This document shows, piece after piece, positions 15,401-24,649 of a stretch of DNA of 54,514 nucleotides (positions within the stretch are counted from its first letter, which is position 1; each line of letters begins with the position of its first letter). The stretch covers positions 49,601-104,114 of the forward strand of contig AZLU01000061.1 in NCBI GenBank assembly GCA_002224055.1, read 5' to 3'. The position numbers and the translations under genes are program-made. A model generated the notes under the pieces. The model saw nothing but the letters and a program-made list of their open reading frames with translations, was not told the DNA's origin and did not search any database. The DNA comes from Pezizomycotina sp. ARF18. Lineage: Eukaryota; Ascomycota.

Positions 15401-15441
15401 GGAAGGTGGTGAGAGAGGGTTTCTGGTATATCTTGAATTAG
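9403..15441 (+). CDS. Very large multi-pass membrane protein with C-terminal ankyrin repeats (fungal family of unknown function), frame broken
   Basis: About 2,000 residues across the breaks. The N-terminus has a hydrophobic leader (PTPLLLLLLLTTPALA) followed by the family hallmark DPGDDFSNNLFSDLAPL, LFGEQVAKQFLSQS and MAPLGIITGMVSAIRVGGP (9440-9690). A helix pair follows near 10270-10480 (IVAIAGTLIQAAVLAFAGAI; TAIGTILVTIGMYLCSMVV), then TAWLQKAQVVTDQAF, and a third hydrophobic block near 10660-10810 (GFVCQFSGLRGMHFSVTLAQ). From about 12770 there are at least ten ankyrin repeats, for example TPLQLACKNGHFEIANLLLL, AAIHIAANGGAKETVELLLS, TPLHSAALGGNSSIVEILVS and ALHYAAEWSPDGEHAVAEFL, the last near 15040-15170. 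The C-terminus reads LLEEFRKVVREGFWYILN with a stop at 15439-15441. Such proteins are common in ascomycete genomes, often in many copies, with unknown function. True decay cannot be separated from sequence error here. The start could be the ATG at 9403 or the one at 9415; both are one base out of frame with the leader. Confidence 0.85.
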
Positions 15442-15467
15442 TTTTTTTTTTTTTTTTTTTTTTTTTT
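15442..15467. repeat. Homopolymer of 26 T directly after a stop codon
   Basis: The T run begins at the base after the TAG of the membrane/ankyrin gene. It is among the longest mononucleotide tracts of the window, with those at 36311 and 54155. Confidence 0.9.
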
Positions 15468-15638
15468 GCGACTTGGGATTTCATTTGGAGTTTTCTTCTT
15501 TCACGGCGTAACTTGCGGGCTTTGTTCTTTTGGTAATGGATTACTTCATGATCAATTTGTTTTTCGTTTTAACATTGCTCATATGCGCATGGTTTTAGAT
15601 GTATCTACTATCTATTTTATATTGATTGCCCAGGAGTG

Positions 15639-15657
15639 TATATATATATATATATAT
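15639..15657. repeat. TA dinucleotide microsatellite
   Basis: Nine TA units plus one base read directly. Similar TA tracts occur near 4308-4325 and 24711-24731. Confidence 0.9.
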
Positions 15658-16372
15658 TGTGGATAGATATACATCCTCTATTGGGTATATTTAATATTAT
15701 ATCGCGCGATCGCGATATACCTACTACAAAATCATGTTTGCTTGAACATGGGTGTTCAATAATCCATTTCATGTACAACCCTCTGGGGAAGATGGATCGT
15801 GACATCGTTAATGTATATATACATATTTTTCTCGTGATATTAATCTCTTTGTTTATATTTACGAGATAAGAACCGGAAGCTTTAAGAAAATAGACCCAAA
15901 AGCTCAGTTATAGCACTTTCTCGATATTATTGATACTGGTACTTGATTTGCCTCGTCTAGGTAGTGGCTCAGTGCGTACAAGTGTTATCCGTCCTTCGAC
16001 TGACTCTACGTCGCCTTTTAAATCGCTCCAATTTCAATTCTCGAGAATCTCATTTTTTGGCGTACGTTACGTTACACCAAGCTCTTAGCGATCCTCCGTT
16101 GTATCGAAGTGCCGCTTGATAAAGAGAAAAGAGTACGTAGCTACATGATTATGGAATGACAGATATGCCGTTTAAAAAGGATCTTTTGTTCGAGAATACT
16201 ATTCGGCTTACTGTATATGGCTATTCTTTGAGAGAAAGAGTGTACTGCACGAATAGAATAAGCGTTCAAACGTAACGGTCAGTGGCGCTGGTGATTACGA
16301 CCGCTCTTTCCTTATGAGAGAGGCAGCTGGCGTGTCCACCTGGCACCTGTCACTCAGCCTCCAAAAAAAATA

Positions 16373-16396
16373 GAAAGAAAGAAAGAAAGAAAGAAA
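16373..16396. repeat. GAAA tetranucleotide microsatellite
   Basis: About six GAAA units in a row, following an A run. Confidence 0.9.
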
Positions 16397-16556
16397 AGAG
16401 AATACACGGGAGAAGCGTCGTCAGCCAATAACGAATGCTGTAAGCCGTTAGGAATGAAGAAGCATGAATATACATCTATCCCTTGCGAATCTTTGGCGTG
16501 AGGAATGTATACGTAAAAAGCTGCAGGGTGAAAAATTCTCATACACTACTACTATA

Positions 16557-16617
16557 AATTTTTTATTTTATTTTATTTTTTATTTTATTTTATTTTATTT
16601 TATTTTATTTTTTTTTA
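16557..16617. repeat. TTTTA pentanucleotide microsatellite
   Basis: About eleven TTTTA units with some length irregularity, ending in a T run. Confidence 0.9.
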
Positions 16618-17077
16618 GAATTTTCGTTTTTATTTTTGGTAGGCGGTGCTTCCTAAGACAAAGCAAAGCAGTGAACAATAGAAAAGGGAAAAAAAAAGCA
16701 AAGAAAAAGGGAACCCTATTCTTATTCCCTTTGGTCCTTCGCTATACAACGTGTCCCATTTTTTAAATTAACTTGGAATCGCAGGAACTCTCTCTTTTAA
16801 TCCTCTCTTCTCTTCTTCCTCGTTTCCTTATTGATCTGTTTTCATTCAAGCTTCATCGTCCTTTTTTTTCTATTCCAGAAGATCGTTTCTTCTCGTATAT
16901 AAACTCTCTACTACTACAGCGGCAGCTGGTCCTCTTTTCTTCTCTTCTTTGCCTCTCGTTTACAAGCTATTCTCGACCTTCTGCCACTTCCGGGTTCCTT
17001 TACAGCACTCCCTAGCTACTTAAGTAATCTACTACGATAACAACAAAGCACAAAACTTCTCTCTAAAGCCGTTCAAG

Positions 17078-17658
17078 ATGGTGTCTATCCGATCTCAATC
17101 CTCACTGAGCGCCTCAACCTCGCCCGCTTCCAGGTAAAATGAGCTTCCTATCAGTCCATTTTATCCCTCCTTTGATCTAAACTAACACTTCCTCCTACCA
17201 GGGCGGCGGCTCAATCTCCCAACGCTTCGCCAACCTCCGCTCCCCGCGCGAATTCTTCGACATCAAGCGCATCTCCAAGCCCGCCTCCCTCTCCGAAGCC
17301 AATCCGCGTCTCCTACAACCTCGGCTACTTCTCCTCCAACTACGCCCTCATCTTCCTCATGCTCTCCATCTACTCCCTCCTCACCAACACCCTCCTCCTG
17401 TTTGTCATCGCGCTCGTCGTCGGCGGTATGTACGGTATCGGACGCCTCGCGGGCGGTGATCTGGAGCTCGGACCTATTAGGGCGACGACGTCGCAGCTGT
17501 ATACTACGCTCACGGTCGTTGCTATTCCGCTTGGTTTTATTGCAAGTCCGTTTAGTACGTTTTTGTGGTTGATTGGTGCGAGCGCTGTTACGATTTTGGG
17601 ACATGCTAGCTTTTTGGATAAGCCTATTGAGAACGCTTTTGCGGAGGAGTCGGTTTAA
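17078..17658 (+). CDS. YIP3: PRA1/Yip3 family prenylated Rab acceptor, one intron
   Basis: PRA1/Yip3 proteins are small four-helix membrane proteins of the ER and Golgi that bind prenylated Rab GTPases and help load them on vesicles. The start is MVSI (17078) and, after one lost C near 17090, continues ILTERLNLARFQ. After the intron comes GGGSISQRFANLRSPREFFD, then the family core RVSYNLGYFSSNYALIF, a long hydrophobic pair (LMLSIYSLLTNTLLLFVIAL and VVAIPLGFIASPFSTFLWLI) and the end ENAFAEESV with TAA at 17656-17658. Two further lost C bases near 17300 and 17305 turn EAQSRVSYNL out of frame. The length (about 170 residues) is typical. From 17359 to the stop the frame is intact. Confidence 0.93.
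17134..17201 (+). other. Intron of the PRA1/Yip3 gene
   Basis: Donor GTAAAA at 17134, branch CTAAC at 17182-17186 and acceptor TACCAG ending at 17201; 68 bp. It joins LNLARFQ to GGGSISQRF. Confidence 0.88.
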
Positions 17659-18849
17659 AGCAAGTTTTAACAAAACATTTACTATTGGGGAGGAGTTGAG
17701 GGTGGGAGGTGTTTTGGGGGAAGGTGGTTGGGGTAATTGTGGTGGAGCACGGAGATGGAGCGTTCCTTTTCATTTGCGTGGTGAAAACGTTTCTACGTCA
17801 AGATATATTATTCAACTACGAAAGTTCTTCTGTTTGGTGACATGTTTTTTTAATAACGCTTCTTGTTCGGCGAGACGTAGTGGTTTTTCTTTCTTACACG
17901 TTTTTTTTTTTTTTCTTTTTCTTTTCTACGAGTAAATAGTAGGGTTCTTATTATTAAAATGTTACTTTTAATACCGTTGAGATGGATTTACGTTTTTTTC
18001 TCTATAGTGTGTTCTACTACTAATTTCTCTTGTTAAGGGTTATATCTACTTTTTTCCCATAGAGATTATAGAATTTACATGATGCTCTGTCTCTTTTTAT
18101 CCTACTTGAATTGCCTCTGGATCCTTTCCTTTGCGTGATATTTCTTCTATTTTTTTATCCGATCAGCTGGGTGAGACTGATCGGTAGCTCTTTTCTTCTA
18201 ATGAGGAGTATATTTGAACTTATACCTGCTTCTCCCGAGGTATGCTGCTGCATTTGCTTCCTTCCCTTTTTATCCAACCTGCCGCAGTCGCCGTTTTTCT
18301 TCCATTGTTTTTCTCTTTTTCTTTTTTCTTTTTCTTTTAATGCTAGATATGCATATCTCGCACTTGATGGTAGCTTGAATTTGTTATCTCCCTTTCTCCC
18401 TGTGTGCAACGTTTTTCTGTTCTATCATTTGGGTTTGTTAATCCCTCCTGTGCAGTTCCTGTGTTCACCCGAGATTGTAGTATCTCGATATTCCCTTGCC
18501 AGTTTTCTTTTGGTGATGTCCTACGAAATATCAAATGAGAAATCAAACTAAAGAAGGGTTTCCGAGCAAAAACATGCGTGTATGGCATGTCCGTTATTAG
18601 GACAAATTCCCCTTTGCCATGAAATTCAAAAATATTCATCGAAAATCGAAAACAAAAGTTTCTCTATAGAAGGATGGAAGAATCTTGTTGGAGTAATTAT
18701 ATCAAGTTTGGTTGTGTTGACTGAGCACTTGTAAGGCGTTTATACAACGTAAACGGCCAATGCTGTTACCAATGAAAATATCACTTGGCGGAGAACTGTC
18801 GTAACTCTCATTATCCCTTCTCTTTCAATGATATTATTGGATATTGGAT
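17659..18849. other. 3' flank of the PRA1/Yip3 gene, no supported gene
   Basis: T-rich DNA. The longest open frame (18111-18551, plus) is composed of Phe/Leu/Ser and Cys without any family signature, so it is read as chance. It should include the 3' untranslated region of the upstream gene. Confidence 0.5.
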
Positions 18850-20839
18850 CATGATCACAAGGCGTTTACGTTCGCGTAGGACAGCCTCTTCCCGTTCTGT
18901 CTTACGAGGAATCTATCGACCAACAGAGCGACCGCTTGTAGACATTTTTATGATACTTGATATTGATAGTATCGCGGAAGCAGTAATGATGGAGAAAAGG
19001 GGGGGGGGGTTTCTTATGCATTCCGCGTATGGGACTTGGACATTTATGTAGGTAGCGATGGTGTAGTTTTCTCCTTATCCATCTTGTTTCGTATATACCT
19101 GTTTTGGTGTTATATTTCCGTGGCTTTTTCGTGCTTTTTTTTTAAATATTGATGTTAGTATGGTGTTCATCGCGGCTTTTTTCGAACGATATCGCAGGGA
19201 CGTGTAACGGCGTTTTGTGGGGTTATGATGTTCAGTTTTCTGGCATAGAACGTGCATGACTGAAGATATGCTTTTTTTTTTCTGACGGTTGACATAGTTT
19301 GCAACGTCCGTGGATAGAGTTTGCGATTATCGTAGAAGGCGTATACCTTCCTTCTCGTACAACACTATACGACTGTTCGCAGCAGAAGCTTTACGTATTA
19401 TTGGGGTGTACGTCATAGAACGACGGGTTGTGGCGATTGCATGAAGCCTTGAAATTACTATTGTTGCGGAAACAGTAATGATGCTGGCAGGGGGGGGGTT
19501 TCTTATGGAGTTCGTGTGTAGTACTCGATATCGATGTAAGGAGCGGTTGGCGTAGTTTTTTTCCTTATCTACCGGAGTCGCTAGTAGTGTTTTTTTTATT
19601 GGTATATTTTCCATTGCGTTTGGTCTTCTTGGTTCTAACTTAACGGACGATATGATCTAAGGTTACGGGTGGCATAAATGTGACGAGAACTTCGATATCC
19701 GATGGAGATTGTGCGTTTAGATGTTTTGAATTTTCATATAATAGATGCCTATCTATTAAGGACAGTGCTTTTGTTTTCTTGGCTGGAAACGCAATATGCA
19801 ACGTCTGCAGAGAAGTTTACGCTTATCTTGGTAGACGGTGATAGCTTGTACTTATATGTTCTCTTGCAGTTGTTTGTATTATATATTAGCTGGTGGAAGT
19901 TTATGTACTGTTGGATGTACGTTATTTTCCGCTTCTAGAGAATGATAATATCTCGTGGTGTAGACGTCGTACATCCTATCGAGCTTTCCGAATTTAATCG
20001 AACCTCTCGCGTTAATATGGCTGGGCAGTCGTCTGAATGGCAGCGTAAGAAAAACTAGGTATCGGGAATAACCGCCGCGTCTTTATGCGGTTCTTTCCAT
20101 CTCGTATTGTATGGATCGGACCTCTCGCGTTGAATATGGCTGCGACGCCGTTTTCATTGCAGTTGAAGAAAGTAGATATCGATAATGACGACCATGACTT
20201 TGTAGAGTACTATGGCTCGAGCTTCTGTCTCTCGTTATATCGAACGAACTGGAGATGGTTTACGGGAGATAGACATTGTATCGCTTCCACCGGGGTGAGC
20301 CGGCTGTCCTATCCTCCTTCGCGTGCATTCTTGTGATGAGGTGGTCTTAAATATGTATAGCGGTCATTGATGGAGCAAGTATAGGCGTCTCTGAGAACGA
20401 TTGCTTGTAGCGTTTTATGATATTTGGAATGACATCTCGCGAAAGTAGTAAAGTAAATGGGTAACCTTATGTACTTTTGTGCATTATCTGGATACTTCAA
20501 GATGTGGTGGCGGATTGACTTTGCTTATCCTACGGGCCCCCAGCTACGCTTTCTCATGTTATATCTCCTTTGCGTGGTTGTATTTTCGTTCTGAGCTTAC
20601 GTTTGGGGACAGTATGCCATTTATGCTGGGGATGACCTACAAGTGATTACCACAACGCTATCCGGGACCTTTCGTGGGTGCTGTAGCGCCTCTGTTTTCA
20701 TATCGTAGTACCTCCGAGCGTGGTTTTCCTTTTTTTTTTTTTTTTTTTTGGAAAGCAACGTAGTAATGTAGACGAGACGGGAAATGTTCGTTTCTTTGAC
20801 TGATTCACGATATACGGCTTCTCGATGGCGGCCTCACGC

Positions 20840-21900
20840 TTATTTTCGGAAACGGTGCCAGCTTCTTCGCTTTGCACTATGAGACAAGGGTTTGGAATGC
20901 AGCAAGCGTTTTTATGTGCTGTTCAGCGGCAGCATTGCTTTTTGGCCGAAGCAAAATATTAATCTGGCTGGAAGTTGTACATCCTATGAAACGGTCTTAA
21001 GGCGGCAGGACTTTGTCGCGTTTGATATGGTGAACTGGATTCCATCGCGAGCGAAGATAGTAGTTGTCGCGCGAGATTGTTTGTGGGCGTTCGTACTTAA
21101 TTACCTGTCGCTTTTTGGATATCATGTTGGCGTACTCGACGGATCTTGTTCTACGGAGGAATAGACGTTGTATCCTTCCCTTGGGTGGCCTTGCCATTTT
21201 ATCCTCCTCTTTTATCTTGTTGAAGTGAGGCGGTCTTTAAATAAGTCGTCGAGGGCACGAAGCTTTAGAAGATCACCTATGAGAAAACTTTGGGGTAGTA
21301 AACAGTGTTTGCACGTTTTCTCGGGGATGTTTTAGAGGTTATTCTGGACGAAAAGATAGACACGTAGCTGCTAGCACCAGCGATAGTTATCGCCGGAAAT
21401 TCTTGCATTTGATACAGCAACAATGTCGCGAGGAGAGTCTTGACGTATCACGCGGCATTACCACGTTTGCAAAGCTATCGAAGAGGTTGAGCTTTGACTA
21501 TTCTCCTTAGGCTATCGGAGGACTTTTTCTAACGGCAAAAGCAGATATAATTCGACGTTGCATCGCTTGTATTTGTTGCGGGATACAAGAACTATTTAAA
21601 TATCCGGTCTCGGCCGCTGGGTGTACTAAAGAGTGTTTATAGCACCGTGGCGAAGCTTTCTTGTACGGACTTAGATACACTAAATGCCGTAAATGCTATC
21701 CTAGAGAAGAACAATTTTCGGATTTGAGAGGCTTTTATGCAAGGTAGGCGGAATTTTCAGTGCGAAAGCTTAGAATAGCTAGCTATGACCTATACTTCGA
21801 CTCCGGGGTTTGTTCCGAAATTTCGCAATCGGGCTACGAAGGGATTTACTCTACGAAGGGATTTACTCTACGAAGAAGAAATGCGATATCAAAGCTCGAT
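20840..21900 (+). repeat. Copy 1 of a diverged direct duplication of about 1 kb
   Basis: It is collinear with 23390-24340. Shared blocks in order: AATGCAGC with TTTATGTG (20896), TACATCCTATGAA (20970), GTTTGATATGG (21019), TTTTAGAG (21330), GGAAATTCT (21396), GCGAGGAGAG (21430), ATAATTCGA (21547), AAATATCCGG (21598), GTGTTTAT (21632), and a block near 21765-21880 that includes AGCTAG and AAGGGATTT. Offsets to the partner drift from about 2,540 down to 2,480 bp. Confidence 0.65.
21834..21875 (+). repeat. 17-bp perfect tandem repeat
   Basis: The unit CTACGAAGGGATTTACT occurs at 21834-21850 and 21851-21867, followed by half a third copy. Confidence 0.9.
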
Positions 21901-22839
21901 AGAACCCTTTCACGTTACTTCGGAGTTCCATACTGCTTAGTCCTTTGTATCTTTCTACTACCAGCTATCAACTTTTTTCTCGACCAATGATAGCTCACAC
22001 CGTTTCCTTCCCGTGTATAACTCGCTATGTATCTTTGCCATCGTGTAATTCTTCAATCCTTTACGGTCTTCCTACTTTTTATATTTGTATTGCTGGTGTT
22101 CGTATTTTCCTGTTTTTCTCTACGAGATATCTAAAATAAAATAAATCAAAAAGTTTTCTTGAACAAAACATGCATTTATCGCCTGGCTGGCATCAAGACG
22201 TGATCCTTTGTCGGGCTTAAGGGAGTTTAAAGAAATATCGAGATCAAAGTAGAAGACTTCGCTATACGTGGGGAGCAAACTGCTCTTCGAAGTAGTTACT
22301 TTTATGCCGTGCCCTCCGAGAAGTAGACGGAAGCGTTTTTTTGCGGGAATTATGCTGTTGCGTTAGTAATCAAAACATACATATGAAACTGTCTTTCTCC
22401 TCCGTTCCCAATATCGAGGCCGACGGATGAGGTATTTAATGTGAATTTGATTTTATCGTAAGAGCTCTCTTTCTTCGTCTAATGAAGAGATATATGCTTT
22501 GTCTGGTAATTATTTTGCAGGATTTTATCATCCTTGGACTGTGATCTTGCGGGGCGGTAATGTCGATGGGTTTATTATACGGTATATACTTCTCCACTTG
22601 GGTCTATGGTAGTAGGTTGAGTGTACCTATCCTCCGGTTTCGCGGCGCGCTTTTTCAAGTTTATATGTCCACGGCGATCTGTTCTTTTTCTCTGGAACGT
22701 ATGCTGGGGGCAGTATGCGGCGTGTGCTAAGGAGGATGGACATGTGATATGATTTGAAGTCTGGCGGTATTTTATGAAATTCGGTTTGGTTGTTCGTGGT
22801 ATCTGAGGAGATGTCGATAGAAATATTTGCTTTCTTGAC

Positions 22840-23290
22840 GAGGGAAATGATACTATATACGACGACCGGGCCAAGTTCACTTTCTTGACCGGGATGTAAT
22901 ATCAAAACTTCCGACGGAGGCCTCAAGCTCATGTCGACTACAGAGAAAACTTCTCCGCTTTGTACTATGGGATTAGACTTTGCGGTGCATTGAACCTTCT
23001 ATGCATTGTCCAGAGGCGGAGTTCTTCTTATACGAAATGTACTATGTTCCTCGAAGAAATTGTGCATCCTATCCTACGAGCGTGAACGTTCTCGTGTTGA
23101 ATATGTTTGACGCGTCGATATTTGCATAGTAAAAGAGAGTAGTATCACGGAGGCTACTATGTCCTCATTTGGCTCAGTGGTATGATGTTTTTTTTTTTTT
23201 CGTTTTAAGCATTTATCGAGCGACTACGATCTGGTACTACGGGTATTGGAACGGGGTTTTTATAGATTTTGATAGGACTCTTTACATTGA
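22840..23290 (+). repeat. Unit of about 450 bp, first of an adjacent pair
   Basis: It aligns with the next unit at 23291-23740. Shared blocks are ACGACCGGG followed by TTCTTGAC and GGGAT, AACTTCTCC, TGCATCCTAT, GTTGAATATG, CAGTGGTATGATG and GAGCGA, all in the same order at an offset of about 435-450. Confidence 0.65.
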
Positions 23291-23740
23291 AGATCATACT
23301 GTATAACACGACCGGGTCACGCCCACTTTTCTTGACGGGGATATGGTATATGACGTCTAGCAGTAGTTCTTGGATTTACGGAAATAACTTCTCCTGCACC
23401 ACGAAAGAAGTCCTCCTTTAATGCAGCGAAAGTGATTTATGTGTGCATGTGTTCGGCAGAATTTCGTTTTTAACGAAACGTAATACGTTATTGAGCTGGA
23501 GTGTACGTCCTATGAAGCTATCTGGAAGAGACAGGGCTTTGGTAACGTTTGATATGGCGTTCGTAGATTCCGTCGCGGGAGAAGAAAGCGATATGGTCGG
23601 CAGTGGGTCATTCAGTGGTATGATGACCTTGGCTTTTAGGTATTATATCAAGCGAGTTGGATTGGGTCTACGGAGTAATGATCACAGTATCGAGGCTAGC
23701 CGTTTGACACTTACTGCTGAATTGGTAGTATTGAAATCTG
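23291..23740 (+). repeat. Unit of about 450 bp, second of an adjacent pair
   Basis: Partner of 22840-23290, with the same block order. Its middle part also aligns with 20840-21080 (AATGCAGC, TTTATGTG, CCTATGAA, GTTTGATATGG). Confidence 0.65.
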
Positions 23741-24340
23741 TATTATCGTCTAGACGGAACACGTTCTCCTTTGAAGAACATGTTCTACTTCGGATATGCC
23801 TGGTGTAGAAGGAAGTATTTATGCATCCTTCCGCAATGGTTTTAGAGATCACTATGTAAGGAAAGATAATAATATGTAAACGTTGGCGGAGATAATTGTG
23901 ACCCTTGGAAATTCTCACTTTTGATATGGTAACAAGTAAGTAGCGAGGAGAGGATCTTGAGATATCCAGTGGCTTTGTACCTTGTACAGCTTTATCGTAC
24001 TTCGTGTATTCTCTGTTAAGCTACTGGAAGTGTTTTCTACGGTAAGACTGGACATAATTCGATGAAATATCCGAAGGAAGACTAAGCTGATTTATGTCAA
24101 TTATGGGGATAAAATAACGGTTGTAAATATCCGGCACGAGGAAGAGGACTGGGCAGTGTTTATGGGTTGTGCGTAAGCACATACTCAAACGCAGCGGATG
24201 TGCCACATACTATCAAATGTTCGACGCTTACGTGTAGTCATCGTCCTTAGAGTGGAAAACAAGCATAAGCTAGTCACGATTTGTACTATAGTCCTTGTAC
24301 TGGTCGTTTGTAGTCGAACCTCCAAAGGATTTCTTCTACG
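23390..24340 (+). repeat. Copy 2 of a diverged direct duplication of about 1 kb
   Basis: Partner of 20840-21900. The clearest part is 23830-24170, where TTTTAGAG, GGAAATTCT, GCGAGGAGAG, ATAATTCGA, AAATATCCGG and GTGTTTAT follow in the same order and spacing as in copy 1. Confidence 0.65.
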
Positions 24341-24579
24341 GAGGACTGAATGAAGTATCGAATGGTTGGGACGCAGTCCCTTTATGTTATTTCGAGAGCG
24401 ATGTGGGTTAAATGATATTGCTCGACGATGTCTAATTTCAACACTAGAAAAGAAGGGAGATAAGTTTGCCCTTTTTATGTGAAGATAAAGCTACGAATAC
24501 ACGCTTCGGAGGATGGGTGTACTATCACGGTCATTCAAGTAATGGGTCTCGGTCGACAGTGATTTTCGTCGACTTTCGT

Positions 24580-24649
24580 TTGGGAAAGAATGTAGTATCG
24601 TAGAATCGTCGGCCTGTATTTGGAAAAGATGTGGTATCGTAGATGTCGG
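24580..24649 (+). repeat. Imperfect tandem duplication, unit about 40 bp
   Basis: A segment with GTAGTATCGTAGAATCGTCGG (24592-24612, near match) recurs as GTGGTATCGTAGATGTCGG (24631-24649), each preceded by a TTGG-A-AAAGA block. Confidence 0.7.

Larger units (their letters stand above)
15468..17077. other. Intergenic region with microsatellites; promoter of the PRA1/Yip3 gene at its end
   Basis: It contains a TA repeat (15639-15657), a 20-base hairpin (15699-15718), a GAAA array near 16373-16396 and a TTTTA array near 16557-16617. The last 300 bp turn strongly CT-rich (CTCTCTTTTAATCCTCTCTT and similar), the fungal leader type seen before DED1, just ahead of the ATG at 17078. No gene is supported here. 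Confidence 0.55.
18850..24340. repeat. Degenerate repeat family, many diverged direct copies
   Basis: No gene is visible, but the same ordered short blocks recur on the plus strand. Blocks: TGTACATCCTATGAA-like at about 19966, 20967, 23055 and 23505; GTTGAATATGG-like at about 20009, 20129, 21019, 23094 and 23549; TAGTATCGCGGAAGCAGTAA-like at about 18970, 19455 and 23142; CAGTGGTATGATG, identical at about 23178 and 23613; GCGAGGAGAG followed by TCTTGA at about 21430 and 23943; AAATATCCGG followed by GTGTTTAT at about 21600 and 24126. Neighbouring copies are 450-490 bp apart, and a larger direct duplication has an offset near 2.5 kb. Identity by eye is about 60-70 percent. No terminal repeats or transposase-like frame were seen. 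Confidence 0.7.

Noticed and set aside
9403-15441. Calling the ankyrin gene a pseudogene
   Set aside because: Its break density is the same as in essential genes nearby, so the breaks carry no information about decay.
18111-18551. 146-codon open frame that looks like a membrane protein
   Set aside because: Hydrophobicity comes from T-rich DNA; codon use and amino acids show no protein-like pattern.
22840-23740. CRISPR-like array
   Set aside because: The repeats are about 450 bp, diverged and without uniform spacers, and the organism is a fungus.
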